Shown here: piece after piece, positions 1 through 7,796 of the stretch
Position numbering within the stretch: position 1 is the stretch's first letter
How the letters are laid out: every line of letters begins with the position of its first letter
Assembly: GCA_035525225.1 (NCBI GenBank)
Contig: DATLFA010000051.1
Coordinates: 1 to 64,000, forward strand
Source of the DNA: DATLFA01 sp035525225
Lineage (GTDB): Bacteria; Actinomycetota; Acidimicrobiia; Acidimicrobiales; WLNW01
Length of the DNA: 64,000 bases
Reading direction: 5' to 3'
Program-made: the position numbers and the translations under genes
Notes under the pieces: model-generated
Told to the model about the DNA's origin: nothing
The model's input: only the letters and a program-made list of their open reading frames with translations
The model's database searches: none

Positions 1-2
1 CG

Positions 3-221
3 ATCAATGCGGTGCGGCTGTGCGTCGGTGCGTTGGCTCCCCTCGCGATCACGGTGATGTTGAACCGCTTCGATGGCCGCGACGCCGTGCACGAATCGAA
101 TCGCGAGTGGCTCGCCGAACGCGACGGATTGCCGGTGGTGACCACGGTGCGCGCGTGTGTGACGGCGGTGCTGGGGCGTCCGATCGAGGCGCGAGACCCC
201 GACGGTAGACTGGCCGAGTGA
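3..221 (+). CDS. C-terminal fragment, dethiobiotin synthase-like (tentative)
   Basis: The reading frame is open from the window edge (first full codon at base 3) and stops at 219-221. The visible tail has a hydrophobic beta strand followed by VMLNRFD and then NREWLAERDGLPVV. This resembles the last strand and the 'LN-R' nucleotide-binding turn of BioD-type P-loop synthetases, which make dethiobiotin in biotin synthesis. The assignment rests on general similarity of about 70 residues, so the function is uncertain. The stop overlaps the GTG of the next gene (GTGA), so the two are probably translationally coupled. Confidence 0.5.
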   Translation: MNAVRLCVGALAPLAITVMLNRFDGRDAVHESNREWLAERDGLPVVTTVRACVTAVLGRPIEARDPDGRLAE

Positions 222-1165
222 TCCACGCGCCGTCTCCGTTCGAGCGGCTTTCGCGCGAGCGGCGCCTGAGCATCGTGATCGTGCTCAACGTGGTCATCGT
301 CGCGGCACAGGTGGTCACCGGGGTGATCGCCGGGTCACTGGGCCTGCTTGCCGACGCCGGGCACAATTTGGCCGACGTGGCGGCAGTGTCGCTGTCGTGG
401 TGGGCGATACGTCTCAGCCGGCGTCCACCCACCGCGTCGCGCTCGTTCGGTTGGCACCGGTCGACGGTGCTCGCGGCGCAGGCGAACGCGGCCGCCATCC
501 TCGCCGTGACCGCGCTCATCGTCTTCGAAGCAATACGGCGCCTCGACGACCCTGCGGACGTGCGCGGAGGGGTCGTGATGGTGGCCGCGTTGGTCGCACT
601 CGCCGGCAATGCCTTTTCGGTGCTGTTGTTGCGCGATTCCCACCATGACCTCAATATGCGCTCGGCCATGTTGCACATGGTCAGCGACGTCGCCGCATCA
701 GCCGGAGTCGCGTTGGCCGGCTTCGTCATCGTCGTCTCCGGCGGGAACTACTGGGTCGATCCCGTGGTCTCGCTCGCGGTCGGGCTGCTCATCAGCGTGG
801 AGGCCGTTCGACTGCTGCGCGCCACTACCGATGTCCTGTTGGAAGCAACGCCCGCGGACCTCGATCTGTCCGTACTCGTCGATGCTGTCGTGGCCGACCC
901 CAGTGTCGATGACGTACACGACGTACACGCATGGGCGCTGTCGAGCGACGTGCACGCGTTGTCGGCGCACCTCGTGATGAACGGGCATCCCACCCTCGAA
1001 GAAGCGCAAGTCGTCGGCGATCGCGTCAAGCGATTGCTCGCCGAGCGGTTTCGCATCGCCCACGCGACGCTCGAGCTCGAATGCGAGCCATGCATGGATG
1101 ACGACCGCGATCCGTGCGCGATGGACGGCCTGACGCCTAGCTTCGAGCATCGTCATTCGCACTGA
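218..1165 (+). CDS. Cation diffusion facilitator (CDF) family metal exporter
   Basis: A 315-residue inner-membrane transporter that should exchange Zn2+/Cd2+/Co2+ for protons and export the metal. It has six hydrophobic segments between residues about 17 and 200. The paired metal-site motifs are DAGHNLAD in TM2 (D46, H49, D53) and HMVSD in TM5 (H153, D157), both typical of CzcD/ZitB-type CDFs. A soluble domain of about 90 residues follows (residues 205-295) with VHDVHAW, the usual cytoplasmic ferredoxin-like fold. The tail is rich in Cys, Asp and His (ECEPCMDDDRDPC, then EHRHSH), a plausible extra metal site. GTG start overlaps the preceding stop. Confidence 0.93.
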   Translation: MIHAPSPFERLSRERRLSIVIVLNVVIVAAQVVTGVIAGSLGLLADAGHNLADVAAVSLSWWAIRLSRRPPTASRSFGWHRSTVLAAQANAAAILAVTALIVFEAIRRLDDPADVRGGVVMVAALVALAGNAFSVLLLRDSHHDLNMRSAMLHMVSDVAASAGVALAGFVIVVSGGNYWVDPVVSLAVGLLISVEAVRLLRATTDVLLEATPADLDLSVLVDAVVADPSVDDVHDVHAWALSSDVHALSAHLVMNGHPTLEEAQVVGDRVKRLLAERFRIAHATLELECEPCMDDDRDPCAMDGLTPSFEHRHSH

Positions 1166-1179
1166 ACAGGGGAACGACA

Positions 1180-2784
1180 ATGGTCGAAGGGGACGTAGCG
1201 GTCTCGCGTTGGCAGCGGTATTTCCCCGGCCAGGTACCGACGGTGGAGCGCGGATGGCAGTGGACTGAACTGGTCGCACCCAGCCGCTTGTTCGGCGCCA
1301 ACGGAATGACCGAAGACGGGCGCGGTCGTTTGCTGGTGACACAAGCCTTCGGCTCGCAGGTCACCGCCATCGACCTCGTGAGTGGTCGCCATGAGGTACT
1401 CGCTCGACCGTCGATGGGAGTGATGGGACCGGACGACGGGATCTGCGCACAAGACGGCAGCTTCTTCGCGACCGAACCCTTCTCGAACGCCGTGCGCCGA
1501 CTCGATCGCGACAACGTGTGGCGCACCGTGCGCGACGACGTGTTCGGGGCCAATGGCATCACGATGGACCACCGTCGTCAGCGCCTCTTCGTGGACGAGT
1601 TTCGCGAGGGCGGCCGCTTGCTCGAACTCGACGCCTTCGGCAGCGGTCCGCCTCGGGTGCTGCTCGACGGCCTCAACGGGCCCAACGCGCTCGCGATGGG
1701 CCCCGACGGTCGGCTGTACCTTCCGTTGGTCTTCGCGGGCGAGGTGTGGTGCTATGACCTCGACGAAGGCCGAGGGTGGCGATTCGCCGGCGATCTGCAA
1801 CACCCCACCGCGGTCAAGTTCGATCAATCCGGAAGGCTCGTCGTCACCGAGGCAAAGACCGGTCATGTCACCGCCATCGACATCGCAACCGGCCGGCGCA
1901 CCACCATCGCCGCCATCGATCCGTCGATCGACAACGTGTCGATCGGCGCCGGCGATCGTCTGTATGTCTCGCACTTCGACTCTGGATTGGTAACCGAAAT
2001 CGCTGGGGATCGCCGGCGCGTGTTGTCACCGGCGGGCCTTCTCGGTCCGCAAGGTGTCGCGGTACAAACCGATGGCTCGGTGCTGGTGGCCGACGGCCTC
2101 AGCATCCTCGTCGTGCGGCCCGATGGCGCAGTGGTGAAGCTCGCCCGGGCGTTGGTCGACCAGCCAGGGCTGGTATGCGGCATCGCGCCCGCTGGTGAAG
2201 GGTTCGTGTTGCTGAGCTTTCCGATGGGCGTTGTCGGTTGGCAACCGGGTGGCGCGCCGCGGGTGCTCGATGCTGCCGCTCGTCTCGATCGACCGAGCGG
2301 GCTGGTGGCCGACGGTACCGACGATCGCTATCTCGTGTGCGACCGTGACGCGGGCACCGTTGTCAGCGTCGGGCTCGATGCGACGATGCACGTCATGGCC
2401 AGCGCGTTGTCCGACCCCGTCGCGGTCGCGCGGGATTCGAACGGCTCGCTGTGGGTGAGTCAGGCTCGAGGCGCGGCAGTGGTGGCGATCACGGCGGATG
2501 GCAGCACTCGCACGTGCGCGGGGATCGACAAGGCCGAAGGGCTCGCCGCAAACGACGGCATGGTCCTCGTCGCCGACGTCGGTGCCCGCCGGCTCATCGC
2601 GATCGACCCCGGCACCGCGGCTGCGACCACTGTCGTCGAGGACGCGCCGATCGGTCCGCCCGACGGTGGCCAAGTGCCCTTCTCGTTCTGCTCGGTCGCG
2701 GCGCATCCTCGAGGTGGGTTCGTCGTGGGCTGCAACGGCGATGGGTCCATACGCTGGTTGCGACGCGCGGCCACACGCGGGTGA
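1180..2784 (+). CDS. SMP-30/NHL-like beta-propeller protein
   Basis: A 534-residue protein built of repeated blade-like units of 40-45 residues, e.g. NGMTEDGRGRLLVTQAFG, GPNALAMGPDGRLYLPLVF, HPTAVKFDQSGRLVVTEA and GPQGVAVQTDGSVLVADG. This pattern is typical of SMP-30/gluconolactonase/LRE and NHL propellers. The length suggests about 10-12 blades, hence perhaps two propellers in tandem. No signal peptide is visible, so it is probably cytoplasmic. The substrate is unknown; a lactonase or a binding role are both possible. The ATG follows AGGGGAACGACA with good spacing, 14 bp after the CDF stop, so it is likely cotranscribed. Confidence 0.85.
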   Translation: MVEGDVAVSRWQRYFPGQVPTVERGWQWTELVAPSRLFGANGMTEDGRGRLLVTQAFGSQVTAIDLVSGRHEVLARPSMGVMGPDDGICAQDGSFFATEPFSNAVRRLDRDNVWRTVRDDVFGANGITMDHRRQRLFVDEFREGGRLLELDAFGSGPPRVLLDGLNGPNALAMGPDGRLYLPLVFAGEVWCYDLDEGRGWRFAGDLQHPTAVKFDQSGRLVVTEAKTGHVTAIDIATGRRTTIAAIDPSIDNVSIGAGDRLYVSHFDSGLVTEIAGDRRRVLSPAGLLGPQGVAVQTDGSVLVADGLSILVVRPDGAVVKLARALVDQPGLVCGIAPAGEGFVLLSFPMGVVGWQPGGAPRVLDAAARLDRPSGLVADGTDDRYLVCDRDAGTVVSVGLDATMHVMASALSDPVAVARDSNGSLWVSQARGAAVVAITADGSTRTCAGIDKAEGLAANDGMVLVADVGARRLIAIDPGTAAATTVVEDAPIGPPDGGQVPFSFCSVAAHPRGGFVVGCNGDGSIRWLRRAATRG

Positions 2785-2797
2785 GTCGACCGGCTGC

Positions 2798-2803
2798 TAC
2801 CGT
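2798..2803 (+). promoter_or_regulatory. -10-like box, possible leaderless start of downstream SDR
   Basis: TACCGT (TAnnnT) lies five bases before the GTG at 2809, and there is no purine-rich ribosome site. This layout suits a leaderless transcript, which is common in actinobacteria. There is no convincing -35. The gene may also be read from upstream. Confidence 0.35.
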
Positions 2804-2808
2804 CGGCC

Positions 2809-3600
2809 GTGGGGGCGCTGGTGTTGCTGGACGGAAAGGCCGCAGTCGTATCGGGGGCCGGCGCCGGTCTCGGCCGTTCGATCTGTGTGCAGTTCGCGAA
2901 GGACGGTGCTCGGGTCATGATCGGCGACCGCGACGAACGGGCCGTCGCGGCGTCGGTCGCCGCGGTGCAATCGGCCGGAGGCCAGGCTGCGGGTCGCGTC
3001 ACCGATATCACCAGCCGCTCTGATTGCGAGGCGTTGGTGCGCGAAGCGGTCGACATGTACGGAGCGCTCGACATCCTCGTCAACGACGCCTATCACGGTG
3101 GTGACTTCTCGCGGTTCGACAGCGCCGACCTCGATGCGTGGAAAGCGACCAGCGACGTCAACGTCTTTGGCACCCTGAACGTGACGCAGGCAGCGCTCGG
3201 CGCGCTCGTGGCATCGGGTTCGGGTCGCGTGGTGATGATCTGCACCCACGGCGTCGATCTCATCCAACCGAGCTTCGGCGCCTATACGAGCTCCAAGGCC
3301 GCAGTCGCGCACTTGACCAAGCTGCTCGCCGCCGAGTTGGGGCCGCAAGGGATACGGGTCAATGCGGTGTTTCCCGGCCCGATCTGGGGCACGAGCCTGC
3401 GCGATTACCTCGACTCGCAGGCCGGGGAACGCGGCGTCGTGCCGCAGGTGGTCTACGACGAGTTCGCGGCCAAGAACGCGTTGAGGACCCTCGTGTCGCC
3501 CGACGAGATCGCGGACTCGGTCGTGTTCCTGGCATCGGACATGGCCCGGCCCATCACCGGCCAAGCGCTCTACGCCAATGCGGGCGAGAGCTTCCACTGA
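2809..3600 (+). CDS. Short-chain dehydrogenase/reductase with atypical motifs
   Basis: 263-residue NAD(P)-dependent oxidoreductase of the classical SDR size. The cofactor motif is SGAGAGLG (residues 15-22). The usual NNAG is changed to NDAY, and the residue 13 before the catalytic Tyr, normally Ser, is Thr. The YTSSK motif (Tyr, Lys) is intact and a C-terminal GQALYANAG-like segment is present. It sits 24 bp after the propeller gene and 42 bp before an NTF2-fold gene. The substrate cannot be read from sequence. The altered Ser and NNAG positions may change activity. Confidence 0.88.
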   Translation: MGALVLLDGKAAVVSGAGAGLGRSICVQFAKDGARVMIGDRDERAVAASVAAVQSAGGQAAGRVTDITSRSDCEALVREAVDMYGALDILVNDAYHGGDFSRFDSADLDAWKATSDVNVFGTLNVTQAALGALVASGSGRVVMICTHGVDLIQPSFGAYTSSKAAVAHLTKLLAAELGPQGIRVNAVFPGPIWGTSLRDYLDSQAGERGVVPQVVYDEFAAKNALRTLVSPDEIADSVVFLASDMARPITGQALYANAGESFH

Positions 3601-3642
3601 TGCGATCCTCACCGATTACGGCACCGAAACGGAGGCACCGAC

Positions 3643-4098
3643 GTGGTTGATGCTCGAAGCGCGATCGAAAAACTGATCTTCACCTGTGACATGCGAAACG
3701 ACGCCGGCGACTTCGACGGCGTCGGCGAACTCTTCGCGCACGCGACGATCGGGATCGCGGGGATGGCCGAAGTGGTGTGCGAAGGTGCGCAAGGTACAGC
3801 CGAGCAATTCCGCCGCGTCACGCGGGTCTATCCCGAAGGCGGGGCCCGGACACACCATCTGTCGACGAACCTCATCATCGATGTCGACGAAGTCGACGGC
3901 TCGGCAACTTGCTCGAGCCACTACGTGATGTACCAACAGACCGATACGTTGCCGCTACAGCCGATCAACACCGGACGCAATTTCGATACGTTCGAGCGCG
4001 TCGCGGGCGTATGGCGGTGGAAGCGCCGTTACATCACCGTGTTGCTCTCGGGGGACATGTCGCATCACTTGGTGCAGGACACCACCCCGTTCACCTGA
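3643..4098 (+). CDS. NTF2-like (SnoaL-like) protein
   Basis: 151 residues with the cone-fold signature of SnoaL_4-type proteins: an N-terminal helix with a charged start (EKLIFTCDMRNDAGDFDGVGELFA), central strands (HHLSTNLIIDVDEVDGSATCSSHYVMYQQ) and a C-terminal strand (WRWKRRYITVLLSGD). Such proteins are small isomerases, dehydratases or binding proteins, often beside aromatic- or steroid-degrading enzymes. The GTG start is preceded by CGGAGGCACCGAC, a strong ribosome site. It ends 5 bp before the convergent AhpD-like gene. Confidence 0.85.
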   Translation: MVDARSAIEKLIFTCDMRNDAGDFDGVGELFAHATIGIAGMAEVVCEGAQGTAEQFRRVTRVYPEGGARTHHLSTNLIIDVDEVDGSATCSSHYVMYQQTDTLPLQPINTGRNFDTFERVAGVWRWKRRYITVLLSGDMSHHLVQDTTPFT

Positions 4099-4103
4099 GG
4101 GGT

Positions 4104-4613
4104 TCAGCCCGGCAGTGGCACACCGACGCGGCACGCTCCGTCGATGTCGAACACTCGATTGAGGCGGCCGAACGCGATCCATGCGCCGACGCACAGTGAA
4201 AGATCGACGAGTTCGTCGTCGCTGAACTCACGGTGCAGTTCGGCCCACATCTCTTCGTCGATCGCGAGATGGTCGATGGCGAACAGGGTTGCGAACCGCG
4301 CCGAGAGCCGTTCGCGCGCGGTCAAGGAAGTGGTGTCGCCGGCGAGCACCGCGTCGTAGAACGACTCGGGCACCTCGTCGGGGCTGTCGGCTTTGCCCGG
4401 CACATCGCGCGCCGACCGCCAGTTGAGGCAGATGTTGCAGTCGTTGACGCTGGCGATGCTGATGCGGGCCGCCTCGAACTCGCGGAGCGACAACAACGAC
4501 GACGCGTATACCGCTCCCGAGAAGGCTGCTGCCGGGCCGGTGAGCGCGGGAGCGAGTCGACCCCACACATACATCATCGGATCCTGATCGGCTGGCACCG
4601 CAAGACGTGGCAT
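4104..4613 (-). CDS. Carboxymuconolactone decarboxylase/AhpD-like protein
   Basis: 169 residues of all-helical AhpD fold. It carries the CxxC pair C59-N-I-C62 in SVNDCNICLNWRS, but not the His that follows the second Cys in AhpD. It may be a redox-active disulfide protein or a CMD-like isomerase/decarboxylase. I chose the ATG at 4613 (MPRLAVPADQ) because upstream codons are poorly conserved-looking and the family starts here; a longer form to 4724 would run over the divergent gene's start. It is divergent from the acyl-CoA dehydrogenase at 4702. Confidence 0.85.
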   Translation of the reverse strand: MPRLAVPADQDPMMYVWGRLAPALTGPAAAFSGAVYASSLLSLREFEAARISIASVNDCNICLNWRSARDVPGKADSPDEVPESFYDAVLAGDTTSLTARERLSARFATLFAIDHLAIDEEMWAELHREFSDDELVDLSLCVGAWIAFGRLNRVFDIDGACRVGVPLPG

Positions 4614-4658
4614 CGCCCACCCCCACAAAATGGTTCGAACCCTGGCACTATACGCGAC

Positions 4659-4677
4659 GACGCCCGTTCTCGGCGTC
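4659..4677. promoter_or_regulatory. Inverted repeat in divergent promoter region
   Basis: GACGCC and GGCGTC arms (6 bp, 7-base spacer) lie between the divergent AhpD-like and acyl-CoA dehydrogenase genes, 25 bp before the latter's start. A TATACG -10-like box is just upstream, at about 4649-4654. It could be an operator, but the repeat is short and could be chance in GC-rich DNA. Confidence 0.3.
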
Positions 4678-4701
4678 TCACGCATGATCGAAAGGGACGC
4701 G

Positions 4702-5892
4702 ATGGCCAGTGATCTGGGCGACACCGATCATCTCGCGCCGCATCTCGGTGAAGTCCGGGTGGCGGTGCTCGAAGCAGCGAAGGGCGTGACATCCCGCTTC
4801 GACCGTGCCTATTGGGTCGAATGCGCACGAGGCGGGCGCTTTCCCGACGAGATGTGGCAGGCAATGGTCGACCAAGGTCTGTTGGGCCTCGGCGTGCCCG
4901 AGGAGTACGGCGGTTCCGGAGGCGGCGTCACCGACACGGTCGCGGCAATGGAGGCCATCTCGAGTGCCGGTACGCCGCTGGCGTTGTTCATCCTCACCGT
5001 GTTCGCGCGTGAAGCGATCCTGCGTCATGGCACACCCGAGCAATGTCGCGCGCTGGTGATGCCGACCGCTACCGGCGAGCAGCGCATGTGCTTCGCGGTC
5101 ACCGAGGCCAACGCCGGCACCAACACGTTCGCCATCGAGACGTTCGCCACCAAGACAGTCGACGGCGACTACTTGCTCAACGGACAGAAGATCTTCATCT
5201 CCGCCATCGACGTCAGCGACACCGTGATGGTGGTGACGCGCACCTCACGCGCGTCAGAGGTCGCCGATCGCCGGCAAGGGCTGTCCCTCTTCGTCGTCGA
5301 CGTGAACAGTCCGGGTATCGAGTTGCAACCGCTCGACATCGGCATCGTGATGCCCGACCGCCAATACAGCGTGTTCTTCACCGATGTGCTCGTGCCGGCC
5401 GATCGCCTCATCGGTGCCGAAGGCGAAGGGTTCCGCCTGCTTTTCGATGCGCTCAATTGTGAACGCCTGCTAGCGGCCGCGTGGGCGATCGGTGTCGGTG
5501 ACTTCGCGCTGGCGAAGGCCGTTGACTACGTGCGCGAGCGGGCGCCGTTCGGCAAACCCATCGGCGCCTACCAAGCGGTGCAGCACCCGCTGGCGATGGC
5601 CAAGGTCAAGCTCGACTCGGCGCGTCTGTTGATGTACACCGCGTCGCGTTCGTTCGATGCGGGTGTCACGGGCGGTTACCTCGCCAACGCGGCCAAGCTG
5701 TCGGCGTCGACGGCCGCCGTAGAGGCGTGCGACGCGTCGATCCAGTCGCACGGCGGCTACGCGTTCGACAACGGCGTCGACGTCTCCACGCTCTGGAGCA
5801 TCGCGCGTTTGTTGAAGATCGCTCCCGTCAACAACGAGATCATCCTCAACTACATCGCGGAGCACGTGCTGCACTTGCCGCGGTCGACGTAA
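4702..5892 (+). CDS. Acyl-CoA dehydrogenase family protein
   Basis: 396-residue flavoprotein expected to desaturate an acyl-CoA at C2-C3, passing electrons to ETF. It has the N-terminal helical domain (GLGVPEEYGGSGGG), the FAD/substrate segment CFAVTEANAGTNT, the middle domain and the C-terminal four-helix domain. The usual catalytic region YEGTSEI is replaced by KIAPVNNEIILNY, the variant also seen in the paralogue at 23352. Both end in EHVLxLPRS. I chose ATG 4702 because GAAAGGGA precedes it at proper distance; ATG 4684 is the alternative. Substrate unknown. Confidence 0.9.
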   Translation: MASDLGDTDHLAPHLGEVRVAVLEAAKGVTSRFDRAYWVECARGGRFPDEMWQAMVDQGLLGLGVPEEYGGSGGGVTDTVAAMEAISSAGTPLALFILTVFAREAILRHGTPEQCRALVMPTATGEQRMCFAVTEANAGTNTFAIETFATKTVDGDYLLNGQKIFISAIDVSDTVMVVTRTSRASEVADRRQGLSLFVVDVNSPGIELQPLDIGIVMPDRQYSVFFTDVLVPADRLIGAEGEGFRLLFDALNCERLLAAAWAIGVGDFALAKAVDYVRERAPFGKPIGAYQAVQHPLAMAKVKLDSARLLMYTASRSFDAGVTGGYLANAAKLSASTAAVEACDASIQSHGGYAFDNGVDVSTLWSIARLLKIAPVNNEIILNYIAEHVLHLPRST

Positions 5893-5903
5893 CCAAGCTG
5901 CGG

Positions 5904-6269
5904 TCAGGCGGTGGGGAGGTCGCCGAAGAAGCCGGTGATGCGGCGCAGGCGGCCGTCCGCGCCGACCTCGCCGACGTCGATACCGGCAAGGGCCACGGTG
6001 CCGTCGGGGGTCACGAGCTCCCAGGCGAAGCGCAGGTGCTCGTGATGGGCATCGATGCCGCTGGCGCGGCGGAAGCGATGGCCGGGATAGTGGGCCTGCA
6101 TCGTGGCGGCCATCTCGTCGATACCCGCGTGACCCTCGGCGGCAAGTGGCGGGTCGATCAAGCGTCCGTCTGCGGTCCAGACCTTCTCGATGAGCGTGCT
6201 GCGCATCGCTCGATCGGTCTCGTTCCATGCGGCGAGGTAGGTGTCGACGGTGGTGGTCAGATCGTTCAT
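5904..6269 (-). CDS. NTF2-like (SnoaL-like) protein
   Basis: 121 residues. The layout is helix MNDLTTTVDTYLAAWNETD, then VWTADGRLIDPP, then paired strands and LRRITGFFGDLPTA, typical of nuclear transport factor 2 family isomerase-like proteins. It is last in a minus-strand operon after the XRE regulator (68 bp gap). The start ATG at 6269 follows AAAGAGATCACGAC. Actinobacterial genomes often pair this type with a MmyB-type regulator, so it may be the regulator's target or partner. The ligand is unknown. Confidence 0.85.
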   Translation of the reverse strand: MNDLTTTVDTYLAAWNETDRAMRSTLIEKVWTADGRLIDPPLAAEGHAGIDEMAATMQAHYPGHRFRRASGIDAHHEHLRFAWELVTPDGTVALAGIDVGEVGADGRLRRITGFFGDLPTA

Positions 6270-6336
6270 GTCGTGATCTCTTTCGTTCGATGTCGTTGTC
6301 AACGTCGACAATGAACGAATCCGCGACCGAAAGCGA

Positions 6337-7212
6337 TTACCTGTTGGGTAGTGCGTTCGCGGCGCGCAGCCACGCATCGCTGCGTTCGTCGGCGGGGAAG
6401 AAGAGCTCGACCGCCAACTCGGACAGTGTGATGTCCTGTGGGGTGCCGAAGGTAGTGAGCGTGGTGAAGAGCGACAGCTCATCGCCAGCGACGTCGAGTC
6501 GCAGTGGCACGAGCAACTCGGGCTCGTCGAACGCCGCGTCGCGCCGCCGTTGCCGCACAGTTTCGACGTTTGGGTACTTCGCTACCTCGTCGGCGAGCCG
6601 TTTGAGTTCGGGGTCGTCGGTGAGCAGTGCAGCCCGCTGCAGTTGACCGACGAGATACGTGGCCCACTCGTCGAAGTTCAACGTGGCACGCGCGAGGCCA
6701 TCGGGATGAAGGCAGGCGCGGAACACATTGAGTGGCGGCCCCATGAGATGCTCGGGGAGCGTGCGGGTCAACAACGACGCCGCATCGTTGGCGAGTACGA
6801 CATTCCACTGCCGATCGATGACGACACCGGGATAGGGATCGTGGGTGTCGAGCAGCCGTTGCAGCGCGCCGCGAGCGCGCGTCATCTCGGTGGCACCGAG
6901 GGGAGTCTCGGAATACCGCGGGGCATAGCCGGCGGCGACGAGCAACACGTTGCGTTCGCGCAGCGGCACATCGAGCCCGTCGGCCAAGGCCAACAGCAAT
7001 TCGGGACTCGGCTTCGACCGGCCGGTCTCGACGAAGCTCAGGTGCCGCGGCGACACGCCGACGGCATAGGCCAAGTCGAGTTGACTACGGCGACGACGAG
7101 TCCGCCAATCCCGTACCAACGGTCCGACCCCGTGATGGCGCACGCCCAACCGTAGGGCGGGGCGCCGTTCGGTTGCCACTACCTCTGAGGTAATCGGTCG
7201 ATGATCGCTCAC
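6337..7212 (-). CDS. XRE/MmyB-like transcriptional regulator
   Basis: 291 residues. The N-terminal helix-turn-helix is at about residues 31-85 (RRRRSQLDLAYAVGVSPRHL, then SFVETGRSKPSPELLLALAD), of XRE type. A C-terminal ligand-binding MmyB/PAS-like domain follows (VVIDRQWNVVLANDAA, then NFDEWATYLVGQL). Such regulators commonly bind fatty-acid-like ligands and control the neighbouring NTF2 or dehydrogenase gene. The GTG start overlaps the stop of the DUF1697 gene, so they are coupled. It probably autoregulates the operon 7748-5904, which is inferred from position only. Confidence 0.9.
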   Translation of the reverse strand: MSDHRPITSEVVATERRPALRLGVRHHGVGPLVRDWRTRRRRSQLDLAYAVGVSPRHLSFVETGRSKPSPELLLALADGLDVPLRERNVLLVAAGYAPRYSETPLGATEMTRARGALQRLLDTHDPYPGVVIDRQWNVVLANDAASLLTRTLPEHLMGPPLNVFRACLHPDGLARATLNFDEWATYLVGQLQRAALLTDDPELKRLADEVAKYPNVETVRQRRRDAAFDEPELLVPLRLDVAGDELSLFTTLTTFGTPQDITLSELAVELFFPADERSDAWLRAANALPNR

Positions 7213-7748
7213 CGTTTGGCGAGTGCCGCCAGCTTGTTGACCGTGTTCCAGTTGCGAACGGTGGACGGCATGGGGGTGAGCTTCGCGGCGAGCGCGGCGG
7301 ACAGCTTCGAGCGGCCCAGGCCATCCGGGCAGTGCAGGTAGACCTCACGCGCACCCAGGGCGAATTCCTCGGGCTCGAATCGGGAGACATCCAGCTCGTT
7401 CACCCGCGCCTCGTCGGGCGCGTGGTTGAGGAACACGACGTGCAGCTTCGTGGGATCGGGTACGCGGCCGAGGAACGGATTCGCTTTGATCACCGCGGAC
7501 ATTTCGCGCGCCGACCTGATGACGACATCGAGGGGCCGTCCGAGAGCGTCGGCGAACGCCGCCTCGACCTCCGACGCCACCAACGCCGACTTTCGTGATG
7601 CGCCGTCGAAGACGACGTTGCCGCTCTGGATGTACGTCTCGACGTGGGAGTAGCCGAACGACTCGAAGAGCGCTCGCAGTTCGGTCATCGAGAGCTGATT
7701 CCTGCCGCCGACGTTCACGGCTCGGAGCAGGGCAACGAAGGTGGCCAT
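7209..7748 (-). CDS. DUF1697 domain protein
   Basis: 179 residues. It opens MATFVALLRAVNVGGRNQLS and contains YIQSGNVVF, both hallmarks of DUF1697, a widespread family without an assigned biochemical role. The family's usual length is about 180, so it is intact. It is first in a three-gene minus operon with the XRE regulator and an NTF2 protein. The divergent acyl-CoA dehydrogenase-like gene starts 48 bp away at 7797, so the promoters share that gap. Confidence 0.92.
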   Translation of the reverse strand: MATFVALLRAVNVGGRNQLSMTELRALFESFGYSHVETYIQSGNVVFDGASRKSALVASEVEAAFADALGRPLDVVIRSAREMSAVIKANPFLGRVPDPTKLHVVFLNHAPDEARVNELDVSRFEPEEFALGAREVYLHCPDGLGRSKLSAALAAKLTPMPSTVRNWNTVNKLAALAKR

Positions 7749-7796
7749 TCCCGCATCATGCCCGCGGCGCAGACCTCGACGCGGCAAGATAGCGCC

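Noticed and set aside
4632..4650. tRNA T-arm-like GGTTCGAACCC
   Set aside because: The word resembles a tRNA B box, but no acceptor, D-arm or anticodon stems can be drawn upstream, where the AhpD-like gene begins. It is a short palindrome in the promoter gap.
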